Assembly (NCBI GenBank): GCA_025890175.1
Contig: JANPYM010000012.1
Coordinates: 613,600-677,599 of the forward strand
DNA length: 64,000 nucleotides
Direction of reading: 5' to 3'
Source of the DNA: Ciborinia camelliae
Taxonomy: Eukaryota; Ascomycota; Leotiomycetes; Helotiales; Sclerotiniaceae
Shown here: piece after piece, positions 49,562 through 59,892 of the stretch
Layout of the letters: each line of letters starts with the position of its first letter
Numbering within the stretch: position 1 is the first letter of the stretch
Made by a program: the position numbers and the translations under genes
Notes under the pieces: model-generated
The model's input: only the letters and a program-made list of their open reading frames with translations
What the model was told of the DNA's origin: nothing
Database searches by the model: none

Positions 49562-49789
49562 TTGAAATTCGATAGGAAAGGAAAGTGAGAAAGGGAAAAT
49601 AGATTCCGGTGATGGTACAGTGGTTTCAAGCAAATTACGGCGCAGTTTTTCTCCTTTGTTCTCAATGTACAAATTCTAAGTGAAGGGCTGAGTTAGCATA
49701 CTTTCCAGCATTACACGATATAAATGACCCGTTAAAAATGATTTGCTTGAGAACTTACTTGAATTTTGCCCTTTTTATGCTTGTTTCCT

Positions 49790-51508
49790 TTAGATTGTTG
49801 AGTTTGGTCGTGGCATGCTACTGATGACCCGTGGTGTACGCAATAGTGCAATGTTCATTGCGGCTGGTGTATGCTCAGATCCCCCTTGAGACTGGTCTTG
49901 AGTAGTGACTCGTGTTGTCCCAGAATGAATTGCAGCTTGACCTTGGGTAGTTGTTGCTGGTATTGTGTGTAACTCCATGGGACCCCGACCTGTAGTAGTG
50001 ATTTGACCAAGCGATTGGCTAGTTCTTGATCGTACGATGGGGATCCGTGGAGTAGTACGCACATTACGTCTAGAAACCGACGGAGACTCGTTAAAGTATC
50101 TCGGGCCTGTCGGGACTGCTGGAACATCGCCGAAAGTAGGAATTTGGGGTGGGAGTAGTGGCAAGGAGTTGTGTGAGGCGTGCCAGACAATTCCTCCACC
50201 TGGTGCACCACCAGGGAGTGCTGAAATTGTAGGTGCTCGAACGAAGTAACCAGTTGTCTGAGGCTCGGTCATTGGGACTGCGCGGGGGTGGGGAGATTCT
50301 GTGTGGCGCTCTATGTAGTATCCCACGTAGTTGTAAGCGTTACGCTGGACGTCTGGATCGATTTGGTGATATCCATTGCCATTTAAATTTCCATAATCTG
50401 GTTGATTCGCATGCTGAGTTCTTACTTGATTATATGACGCACGATGGTCCACGCTAGGTCTAGTAGGCTCCCCATTGGGGCTCCAGGAATACCTACTGCC
50501 GTGATAGACACCGTTGCTACCATTGCCATTGCTATGGGTAGCAGGGGGCATGCCAGGGCTTTGCCAGTTGGAAGGCTCTGCAGGTGGGAGTGGCGGCATT
50601 CCAAATTGATGATTGTCGGTCCCCATGTTGGCGAGAATGGGATGGCCCATGGGGTATACACCCATGGCTGACATGCTTGGCGAGCGGGGGATTACCATCA
50701 TATCTCCGTGCATCTGGCTTGAACTAGTCATCGGTGGTGGACTGGATATAGGAAAACCGTTTATGACGCCCGTAATGGGATTCATGATTCCTTGTCCAGT
50801 ATTGCCCATTTGGCCATTTCCCATGTTAGTGTTGGCGAAATGGAAGTAACGGTGAGCAGAGGCGGGGTCTGTAGGACGGGGGCTGGAATATCTCGATGGA
50901 GCAGAATCCATCATAAACCCACCGTTCAATCCTCTCATCATACCATCATGACCTCTTCCTTCGCCGTTCATCTCTCCATTCTGCTCTGTGGCGCCTGCAG
51001 AACGTGCAACGCCACCCCGACCTCTTCCTCGTCCCCCCATCCTACCACCCCGTCCACCACCATTCCTCCCACCCGCACCCGCACCCGCACCCCCCTCCAT
51101 CTCTCTCCTCATCTCCCAAGCCTCTAGGTCCGCACCCCCGTTCCTCAAAGCCCTAACCTCTCTCTCTCTCCCAGCCTCGATCTCTCTCTCTTCCCTCTCC
51201 CTCCTAACTCTCTCCTTTGCCTCCCTCTCCATCGCCTCTCTTCTCTCCCGCAAACCTCTATCAAACACAACCCCGCAACTGCACTCACCTCTCTCATGTC
51301 TCTCTTTGTGAGCGTTTTCTTCGTCGAGTACCATCCTATTCCAATTAATTCTCATGCATGCATGACAAAATTGGTTCGCGAAGACCGGATTCTCGGCAGG
51401 AATAGAACATGCTGGGAAATTTTCGTTTTGATCGGTGACCGGGCACTTGACGATACTTGGTGGACTGCAGTGCCCGCAGGTGTAGCCCCAGAACTTCTTA
51501 AGGCACAT
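49790..51508 (-). CDS. Cys-rich, Gly/Arg-rich unknown fungal protein
   Basis: A single open frame of 572 residues. The N-terminal 80 residues carry about ten Cys and several His in pairs (CGHC, CPVT, CHAC, CSCG), resembling a zinc-binding region. An Arg/Glu-rich helix (about residues 80-125) and a Gly/Arg-rich GRGGRMGGRGRGRGG box (RGG-like, a possible RNA-binding element) follow. The rest is disordered, rich in Asn, Gly, Pro, Met, Ser and Thr. No named domain was recognised. The ATG at 51508 is right before the Cys region (MCLKKFWGYTCGHC). A role in RNA binding is inference from composition only. It could have extra exons, as none was needed to keep the frame open. Confidence 0.75.
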   Translation of the reverse strand: MCLKKFWGYTCGHCSPPSIVKCPVTDQNENFPACSIPAENPVFANQFCHACMRINWNRMVLDEENAHKERHERGECSCGVVFDRGLRERREAMEREAKERVRREREEREIEAGREREVRALRNGGADLEAWEMRREMEGGAGAGAGGRNGGGRGGRMGGRGRGRGGVARSAGATEQNGEMNGEGRGHDGMMRGLNGGFMMDSAPSRYSSPRPTDPASAHRYFHFANTNMGNGQMGNTGQGIMNPITGVINGFPISSPPPMTSSSQMHGDMMVIPRSPSMSAMGVYPMGHPILANMGTDNHQFGMPPLPPAEPSNWQSPGMPPATHSNGNGSNGVYHGSRYSWSPNGEPTRPSVDHRASYNQVRTQHANQPDYGNLNGNGYHQIDPDVQRNAYNYVGYYIERHTESPHPRAVPMTEPQTTGYFVRAPTISALPGGAPGGGIVWHASHNSLPLLPPQIPTFGDVPAVPTGPRYFNESPSVSRRNVRTTPRIPIVRSRTSQSLGQITTTGRGPMELHTIPATTTQGQAAIHSGTTRVTTQDQSQGGSEHTPAAMNIALLRTPRVISSMPRPNSTI

Positions 51509-52984
51509 GGCTGTTTGTGTTCGAGGTTGCGTGGAGGTTAGGTACGTAGTTCGTCGTAGTTCCTGGTGTGGTTGTGAAGGAGAAGTTGAGAAGGTAGGGT
51601 TATGTATGGGAATAGAGGTATTGTTTGTATGGTGAGGTTGCTTACTCGTTGTCGATCTTGTAGTTATTATTGTACTTGTAGTTGTAGTTGTAGAAGAGAA
51701 GTTAAAGCGGTTGAGAAGGTGGAGATCGAGGTTTAGGTTGAAGTTCGACGTGATCTTGAAGGAAGCTAGTTCGTAGCGTAGAAAAGGGGTACGATTTGAG
51801 GTGAGTGAATAGGAGTAGTATTATCGAATGAAAGATCAAAATTGTCAGAATATCCAATCAAATCGTTGTATTCGAGGGTTTTTACTGGATGTACTGTGTG
51901 GGGAGTGTTATTTTGGAGGTTATTGGTCGTATGAGATGAGGAATTGATAGCCAAGGTCTGGTATGATGGTAATAGTTAGTTAATGCTGCAATTGAGGTAT
52001 ACAGTGAGAGGAAAGAGGACGTAGAGACGACAGATCAATACTGTTTGATAAAATGTAATGCTGCTGCTGTTTATATAGATTGTGCAAGAAGCGCTGCAGA
52101 TCGCAGTAGCATTGTAATCGGGGGGTTTGAGAGTTGCAGGGAGTAAGAAGAAGAATAGACGTCGAAAGAACTACTCTACATACCTTGAGATTCAAGAAAC
52201 CTTGAAGGATTAACGGTTTTGATGTGCTTCTATCGATTCTTAATAGTAGTTAGTTTAGATACAGCTATGAGGGTAATGTATGCGAAAGGCAACGCAGTCT
52301 GCTCGATATCTGCGAGGGTGTCTCTTTCCAGAGCAGTGGCAAGTTAAGTCTGGGGTACTTATGGAGTGCTACTATGGGGTATTTTATGGGCTATTGACGG
52401 TATTCTCATGCTCTCTGAGTCACGGGTAAGTCGGCGTCATATGCAGGTGAATTCAATAGAGATAAAAGAGATAAGTGGAGATCACGGGGCCTTTTGTTGA
52501 TTTTTTCTTATAGATCCTGCCGGTTTTTCCTGCTAAGAGTGCGGGATGAGGGGTATTAAAGCGGGGATTGAGGATATACAGACTGTTCATGCGTCATTAG
52601 TAGCCCTGATAGAGAAGGAGCTGTTGAGCTGTAGATCTGTTGGGAATATATGTTTGAGGGTATTTGTTTGTGGGTTAGTTTTGATAATTGTTGAGGTTAT
52701 TTGAGTATTATGATTAACTGGGTGATTTTGCTTATCTTGTTTGATAGAGTCAGTGGAAGTTTGCTATCATTAAGCTTCTTATTGTAAAGTCAAAGTGTTT
52801 TGTAATATTTGTCGATGTGTCACCGGATATATATCCGGTCATGTCAAATGTGATGTCAGTAATGTTGATATAATCATGACTAGTTGGAGGAAAGCACGGT
52901 TGTATGAGTGCTCACTAGTATCAGCCATTATTTAAGATATAAGTCTATTTTTGAAAGAACTAGAAGAAAATGTATGCATATAGG
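51509..52984. other. Upstream region without genes; contains an 18-bp palindrome
   Basis: Long upstream region of the Cys-rich gene. It has TTGTAG repeats at about 51657-51692 and a perfect 18-bp palindrome ACCGGATATATATCCGGT at 52822-52839. A 62-codon open stretch at 51766-51954 (minus) has no ATG start and no clear splice link. Confidence 0.5.
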
Positions 52985-53580
52985 TAAATGAAATGTTGTA
53001 AAATGAAGGTCAAAAAATACTTGACTTGGACATTTTTTTGACCAAAATAAAAATGCAAAAGGTGGACTTGGAAAATATTTTGGGAAAATGAACAATAAAA
53101 TAGGGGAGTTGGAGGTTTGGGGGGGGATCAATGCAGAAATAAGGTAGATGTTGATGAATGAACATGAAATTAAGGTGGAAAAGGGGACTTTGAGAGATTT
53201 TGATGGGAATTAATGCAGGAATTAGATAGATGTTGGTGAGTTTGGGAAAATTAATGATAAAAGATAGGTGTTAGATATATTCTGAAGGTTTCAATGTAAG
53301 AATCAGGTAGATGGTGATGAAATGACGGCGAAATGAAGATAAAGAAAGGGTAGTTGACATATTTTGAAGAGTTAATGTAGGAATTTGATGAATTTGATAA
53401 AGTTAAGGATAAAAGGGGGACTTAGAAAGATTTTGAAAGAGTTAATGCAAGAATTAGGTAAATGTTGATGAAATGAAGGCGAAATGAAGGTAGAAGAAGG
53501 GAAATTGGTGAAACTAATAGGTGAAATGAAGAATAAAAAGGTGACTTGTTGAAATTAATTGAGAAATGAAGGGTATGTTG
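52985..53580. repeat. Diverged ~80-bp tandem repeats (array A)
   Basis: Units begin at about 53127, 53209, 53291, 53372 and 53442, each starting with a TTAATGCAGGAATTAGGTAG-like segment followed by GATGTTGATGAAATGAAGG-like sequence and an AGGGGACTTAGAGAGATTTT-like end. Weaker matches extend upstream to about 52985. Copies differ by many substitutions and small gaps. Confidence 0.7.
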
Positions 53581-53589
53581 TTCATGATA

Positions 53590-54330
53590 AAGCATTTCAT
53601 TGAAGCTTATGACCGGCAATGAAACAGGTGAGAATGGACATTGTCTTATAAAGAATTCTGCCATTTCAACCTCTCAAATATTTGAGACGAGATATAGAAG
53701 ATAATAGTATAGATTGTGTAGGAAAGAACCTATATAGAAGGCTACAAAAATTACTAATATAAGATGTAAAGTGATGATGTTCTATTAAGAACTTTGCTTT
53801 CAAGTTATGAAGATGAAATTCAACCGGGAAGAGTCGATATTGTTTAGGAAGAAGCCTATCTTCCGATGGTATCAAGCTTGATGATATAAAACGGGAGTGA
53901 ACATTGTCTTTGGTGAAAAATACACTTTCAAGCCTTGTAAAGGGGATGAGATAAGATCTTATGGACAAGAGTAAAAGTTGTTTATAACAAAACCTGTCTT
54001 CTAGACCTATCAGGATAGGTAGTTCAAGATAGGAATCACCATTATCTTAAAATAAACTTTACTTTCAACCATTTTCAAGCTGATGGGGTGAGATTTGATA
54101 GACAAGAGTGAATATTGTTCAGGAAGAAACCTGACTTCTAGAGTTACAAAGTTAAACAATACAAGGCAATATTGGAAATTGTACTATTCAAGATACAGCT
54201 TTGGAAGACATCGAGTTGAAAGTCAACAGATAATAGTCAAAGTTCTTAAAGGAAACCTGCCTTTCACAAGTATTAATCTTATAGCTGACAAGTTTCAGAG
54301 GATGTTATGTAGAATTGGATAAATGATTCG
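53590..54330. repeat. Diverged ~60-75-bp tandem repeats (array B)
   Basis: Recurrent segments resembling GAGTGAACATTGTT, AGGAAGAAACCTGACTTCTA and GATGAGATTTGATAGACAA reappear at about 53895, 53968, 54030 and 54107, with weaker copies upstream. Period and similarity are less regular than in the next array. Confidence 0.6.
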
Positions 54331-54849
54331 AGCATAATTCACCAATATTCTATTCAATGAGAGTGGGGTTGTTAGAACATGAACTTATGATATTGAGGAT
54401 ACTTCACTGATAATTTATAAAATAGAAGATGAATTGTTAAAAGGTAAACTTATAATGCTAGGAGTATTATTTTCATGATCTATAGAACGAGATAGACATT
54501 GTTACAATAGAATCATACTCTTAAAGATACTTTGCTGGTGTTTTCTAGAATAGAAAGAAAATTGTTAAATGATGAATACATAATATCAAGAGCACTATTT
54601 TCATTTATTATAGAAGGAGATAGACATTGTTATTAGAAAGCTGATACTATCAAAGATACTGTGCGGATATCTTTTAATTAAGAAGCGAATTGTTAGAGCC
54701 GGGATTTTATCCTTTCAAGGGTCTTATGTTTATGTGATATAGAACAAGAGGCGCATTATTAGAACATGAATTTATGATTTTAAGGGTACTATGCCAATGT
54801 TATATACAACAAAAGGAATATTGTTAAACATGGACTTATGATTTAAAGG

Positions 54850-55218
54850 TGTTGGAATCACCATGGGTGGATGATGATCGTGCATATACACGTATAAAGC
54901 TTTCAGTTGATTTTGTTCTTATCAAGAGTTCCAGGTACAAAGTGATCGATTATATGCTTCCTACTGTCGTACTAGATCGCACGGTAAGATTCACATGATC
55001 TATATTCCGACAAAAGGGTATTATATCTGTCGGGATAATCGTGTGATATGGTACAGCAACCGCATACGGCAGATGGATAGCTAGTATGCGCTAGCGGCTA
55101 GCGGGACGCATATATACGTACAATCTGTAGCATAGAATAGTATAGAAAAGAGCAAGCCGAAAATACAATACCAAGTCATAGTACTATTATGTCTTCACCA
55201 CCCATGGTGATACCAACA
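54850..55218. mobile_element. Solo-LTR-like element, 369 bp
   Basis: Starts TGTTGGAATCACCATGGGTG and ends with the near-perfect inverted copy (CACCCATGGTGATACCAACA), so it has TG...CA ends and about 20-bp inverted termini. It interrupts array C. No target-site duplication is visible: AAAGG precedes and TCCAT follows, and the array is about 11 bp short across it, so a small deletion may have accompanied insertion. No coding sequence. A non-autonomous inverted-repeat DNA element is the alternative. Confidence 0.65.
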
Positions 55219-55267
55219 TCCATACTATATAGAACGAAAAGGATCTTACTAAAGCCTGCACTTATGG

Positions 55268-55423
55268 TGTTGGAATCACTTCGGTGGTATTGCGTTGTTG
55301 ATCAACAAGTTGTTTTAATGGTATTGTATTGCAGATCGATCTTCGATCGATCTGCGTGGGCTTATATGCCCGCTACGCGGATAGGCCGCAGGCCGTATTA
55401 GTAGATTCACTAGTATCGCGACA
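55268..55423. mobile_element. Short solo-LTR-like element (156 bp) with 5-bp target duplication
   Basis: Begins TGTTGGAATCAC, the same first 12 bases as the 369-bp element, and ends GCGACA, giving TG...CA ends. It is flanked by TATGG on both sides (55263-55267 and 55424-55428). Deleting the element and one copy of TATGG restores a normal unit of array C. Inside is a perfect hairpin, CAGATCGATC-TTC-GATCGATCTG, at about 55334-55356. Confidence 0.8.
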
Positions 55424-55739
55424 TATGGTTTCAAGGGTACTGAGTCTCTATATGGAAGGAATGGGGTATTATCAGAATATAAACCCATTGTTTCAAAACC
55501 ACTCTGTCTATTCTATATAGAACAAATAGGTATTGCTAGAATATGAATCCATGGTCTCAAAGGCACCTCACTTGTACTAGATAAGTAATAGAGGAGATTT
55601 TTTTTTTTTACAATTCATAATTGAACGGTGTTGAGAAGGGAGTTAATAGGTGGGAGATGGAGCCTTGATTGACAGAGCATAGAACATTCAAGAATATGAA
55701 AGGGTAGACATGACTCTAACCGTAAACTAAAAGATGTGA

Positions 55740-56030
55740 GATGAAGATTAAGAGAGAAGAATACTACACATACAATGTTTTAACAAAGGATTGATGATTT
55801 AAGATTTGTTAATACAAGACTAGTCCTAGAAGGAATATTGGGATAAGAATTCACAGCTGAGAGAACCATGCAACTTTGAAGGCAACATGGGTTCAACATG
55901 GAGTTAAGAATTCAAAAATAGAAGAATAAAGTGACATAAATGAAAGTCAAGGGTTTCTTAATAGGAGACTGGTCTTTGAAAGAAGCTTGGGATGGCAATT
56001 GATAGTCAACATAGAGAGAATGTATAGAAG
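55740..56030. repeat. Diverged ~145-bp direct repeat pair (array E)
   Basis: The segment around 55805 (TTGTTAATACAAGACTAGTC, GAAGGAATATTGGGATAAGA) resembles that around 55950 (TTCTTAATAGGAGACTGGTC, GAAAGAAGCTTGGGATGGCA), including the flanking AGAGAGAA-type ends. Confidence 0.55.
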
Positions 56031-56067
56031 CCGGAAAACTTCTGGTTTCTCTATTTAGGCCCATATA

Positions 56068-56393
56068 TCTCATTCTATGTAGTGATCAATGTTCAAAAGC
56101 TCAGGAGACTTTGAATCTGAGAATGTATGAATGTCACTTGAACTTTGGAACTTTGGAACCATTATCTCTGCTCATCTATTTCATTCCATGTAGTAATCAA
56201 TGTCCAAAAGCCCAGGAAACATTGAAATTGAGAATATATAAAAGCTATCCCAACTTTGGCACTTTATCTCAGCTAGTCTATCTCATTCCATGTAGTTAAT
56301 CAATGTTCAGAAGTCCAGGAGACTTTGAAATTGAGAATGTACAAATGTTATACAAACTTTGGAACTACTATCTCAGCTCATCTATCATATCCC
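56068..56393. repeat. Three ~100-112-bp tandem repeats (array D)
   Basis: Units start at 56068, about 56180 and 56281 with TCTCATTCCATGTAGT, then AATCAATGTTCAAAAGC, CAGGAGACTTTGAAATTGAG, AACTTTGGAACT and TATCTCAGCTCATCTA. Copies are 80-90 percent alike by eye, the best preserved of the arrays. Confidence 0.85.
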
Positions 56394-58709
56394 ATTTGGT
56401 CCCAAAGAATTTTGGCAATAAATTACAAGATGTTTTCATTTTTGGAGGTTGATTTCATGATCAGGATGTTAAGTTATGTGCTGTCTGGAGAGAAAGAAAG
56501 GGGCATTCATTAGCCGAAGGTTTGCTTAATTGGTGCCAACATCACAAATCCAAAATATTTGTCATCACAACTCATTGATTGCTTGTTGAACTTCATACCT
56601 ATATGTTTCTGTTCAGCAAACTGCCGTAGAAATTTATTTACTGGTTATATGTAACATGCCGAGGTGAAGATCAAATTTGGGGTTATTTCTTTCTATTACT
56701 AATCAATAATCGGCAAACACTGGTAGAGAGGTGGGGGCGGTGTTTCGAAATTCTTGGGGGATTGATATCCTGAATGCTTAGGTGCTATCGCAGGGAAATA
56801 TTGGAACTATCTCTTGGTGGTATTGTTTGAAATACATTAGTATTTGCAGTCGTCTCGTTTAATAATACCATGGGAGTTTTGCCTGTGCGACACTCTTTTC
56901 CATATATCTTCTAAGCCCAATCAATTTTCTTGAATGTTCTATAGTGGAGGACTTCTCTCTACAGTAGAATTTCATTATTTGGCGGTGCGGTGTACCCATG
57001 TCTGCCATTTGTGGAAGGTAGTCGCAAAAAGAGGAAAAAATTGAGTTTTTCATGACGAAGTTGGCTGAAAATGATATTCTCGAAATATGGGCTACAATGA
57101 TCCTTAAACTCATAAATGAACCTAGGAACGTTTGAATCGATACATTGAATCAGAATACAAGGAAACACTTGATCAATCCACTGGAATTGTCGAGTTATGG
57201 TGGTTAGTAGTGATTGAGAAATCCACACAGAGGTTAACAGAACTTTCTTTCTCCGTACACACATATATATATATGCACATCTAGCAATACATTGATCTCA
57301 TAAGCCATAGAGATCATTCAACGTGAAGTAAGACAAAACACATTGTAAGCTTACTATTATCGAAATAGAGGCATAAATGCCAGTATATAATCATGGTTCG
57401 TGGTAAAAGATCAGTGACGCGACATCTATAAATTATCGCGCCCACCCGTCCCCCAAACGCGCTCTTGCCTTCACCGCTTTCATCAACCTCATATCAAATC
57501 ATCTCCATAACCCACGACCCACAAAAAGTAATCCCCTCAAACCTCAAAAAGACAGTTGACTGGTAAGTTCAGCCATGTCTGCCCCACTTTTCTAACGACG
57601 ACGACAACCACCCACCAAAAAAAGTCTCCATACACAAAAAGAAAAACCTCTTCAGAGATTCCAAAAACAAAACAGTTCCAACCAGCCCCGGGCAGCTGGC
57701 GTACTCTGTACAGGTGTGCAATTCCTCCCCGAATGGAGGATTGGAGAGCCCGCTCGCATTTTGACATTGGAGGCACTACTGCAGTGCGCCACTCAACCCA
57801 CCCGGCCAAGTGGTCTTTCTCTAGTTTGTTAGTGAGAGGATGTGTTTGTTTGGGAATATATGGTATGATTGCTGAAAGTGAATTGGTGGGGTTGGCAGAT
57901 TGGTGGTTGATGTTATTTTGGGCGGTGTGCTTTGTAGGGACTTGGAATGCCCACGGGTATGTATTCTGATAGGTAATTCAAGGTGAGGAAATGGAGATGG
58001 TAGGATGTCTCGACCTCGAATTCACATTTATTGTAGTGCAGCGGACTTTTGAGATATAAAAATCTTATTTCAAAATGTTGATTGAACTCCATTCCTTCGA
58101 GTGTATGAGACTATGAGACCATTTAATTTTCTCTAGGCTACCATAGATTATTTCCAGCAATATCGCCGTCACCATCTATATTATTGCCGATTCTAATTTG
58201 TGTTGACTAGAACACTTCCCTTTGAAGTGACATGGCAGAAGACGAACGGCAACATGACCTCAATTTTTATTTCATTTTCCTCCACAATTCTTATTTTTCT
58301 TTCAATTTCTGGGGTTTGTTCCATAGCATTCATATATAAATTGCTTTCTCTTATCTCGAGGATCAATTCTTACTTGCAATGATGCGGTAATTGTTAAGTG
58401 TGAGCTTGCATTAAGATAGCTGTTTGTGCGAAACAAGGTGCATAGTCTTTTCTTTGGATCTATCTCAAAGCTGTGAATCATCAGACTTAAACTACATCAT
58501 CTACATACCCCAAGGTAAAACCCAACCCTTCTCACAATCACTATTAATACGGTGCAGGTATTCATATGTTATTGTTGTACACACAGCACAAGAACTCAAA
58601 TATCTTTGCCCCAAGCCTATCCTACAAAGACACCTCAAAGCCTTAGACTTATCCCTTAACACTTAGCCCACAGCTCCCACAACTTTCCTGCATCTGCAAA
58701 CCACAGACC
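56394..58709. other. Intergenic region with one weak ORF
   Basis: No secure gene. A frame with ATG at 57733 runs for 78 codons to 57969 on the plus strand and includes a hydrophobic end (LADWWLMLFWAVCFVG) with a GTATGT donor at 57958 just before its stop, so it might be an exon of an unrecognised gene. A TA repeat lies at about 57263-57272. Confidence 0.35.
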
Positions 58710-59892
58710 ATGTCTCAATATCTCAACATCTCACCTCTTCAATTTCCATCAACATATAACCCTGCGTATTCAACCATGGAAATACAATACACATACACCC
58801 ACACCTGTCACCATATCGCGCATGGCCCAATCTGTAAGCATAACCCATTTTTTGACTTCACTTCAACCCCCCAATCACCACCAATCCCAATCCCCCATCT
58901 CTATTCTCCCACCCCCTCTTCCACATTCTCCCACCCCCCAGAACCTCCTCCCCAAACTCTAAAAACAACTAGTTAACTTACCTCCCTCCCATCCAGTATC
59001 AAACCCCCTCATCTACCTCCCCCTCCTAACCCACACTCGTCCGTACCCGACCGCCCCTCTCCGAAAAATCCACCTCCCTCTCCCTTTCCCATGTCCCTTC
59101 TGTGCAGATGCAAGTCTCCATCTCCAGGTCCCTGCTGGCTCGGGAGTTCTTGTTATAATGGCATCTGAGTTATCTGGACTATCATCTACATCACCACCAC
59201 CATCACCATCACCATCACCATCACCATCACCATCACCATCACCATCACCATCACCATCACCATCACCATCACCATCACCATCACCATCACCATCACCATC
59301 ACCATCACCATCACCATCACCATCACCATCACCATCACCATCACCATCACCATCACCATCACCATCACCATCACCAACCACAACAGAAGAATTACCCCCA
59401 GAGAAAAAACACGCATCAACATCAGCATCGCAAACCGAGCCCACAGAATCCACCCCAAAATGGCACCTCCTCCGTATCTGCGACGTAGAACAAATAACCC
59501 AACACGAATGGACGCAAGGCATCGAAGACGGCACCATAGACCACCTCCCCGATTCTGTCATCGAAAACCGGCATCGGTATTCGCATGTAGAAACTCGCTG
59601 GATACATATGGCATGGATACCTCGACCCATTGGCGAAGTCCAAGTGATCCCTGGCGAAGTCCAAATGATCCCTGGCGAAGGATTCACAAACGGAAGATTC
59701 ATACCAGCGGGAACGAGGCGACAATTTCAGATAAGTCAATGCTATCGGGGAAATATGGGAGAAGATGCGCGTGGATATGGAAGGAGGGGGAGAATATTGG
59801 GTGCGAGTAGATTGCCGGGGATGATGTCGGAGTTAGGTGGGGTTTTGAGGGGGAGAGGGGAGGAATGGAGGGAGAGGATGAATAGGGATTGA
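58710..59892 (+). CDS. Unknown protein with a long (Ser-Pro)n tract
   Basis: Two exons (58710-58833 and 58997-59892) encode 339 residues. The donor GTAAGC and the acceptor CATCCAG, with a TTAAC branch-like site 20 bases upstream, join the frames exactly, and exon 2 is open from its first base. Exon 1 has a Cys/His-rich end (TYTHTCHHIAHGPI) and exon 2 has FPCPFCADASLHLQVPAGSG; together they look like a small zinc-binding N-terminal part. Then comes a run of about 29 Ser-Pro pairs encoded by a hexanucleotide repeat, and a C-terminal domain (KWHLLRICDVEQI, RYSHVETRWIHMAWIPRPIG) with a 7-residue tandem repeat (EVQVIPG, EVQMIPG, EGF). No family was recognised. Reading exon 1 through without splicing would end at 58976. 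Confidence 0.65.
59200..59376. repeat. (CCATCA)n hexanucleotide repeat, about 29 copies
   Basis: A nearly pure CCATCA tract of 177 bp inside the second exon of the Ser-Pro protein gene. Because the unit is six bases, copy changes keep the frame. It reads Ser-Pro on the coding strand. Confidence 0.95.

Larger units (their letters stand above)
54360..55585. repeat. ~65-bp tandem repeat array (array C), interrupted by two insertions
   Basis: The landmark TTGTTA (or TTATTA) recurs at 54369, 54434, 54499, 54562, 54628, 54690, 54756 and 54821, that is at spacings of 62-66 bp. Each unit continues with an AACATGAACTTATGAT-like part, TTAAGGGTACT and a TATAGAACAAAAGG-like end. After removing the two inserted elements the pattern continues to about 55585. 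No reading frame stays open through it. Confidence 0.85.

Noticed and set aside
54360..55585. CRISPR array
   Set aside because: The repeats are diverged over the whole unit, there are no unique spacers, and the DNA is eukaryotic.
57556..57969. 137-residue plus-strand gene
   Set aside because: There is no ATG for the first 59 codons, and the beginning is low-complexity. Only the part after 57733 might be an exon, and this is noted in the intergenic entry.
59013..59702. 229-codon minus-strand ORF rich in Gly-Asp repeats
   Set aside because: It is the antisense reading of the CCATCA tract and of the Ser-Pro gene. The hexamer leaves all frames open, and there is no ATG or splice support.
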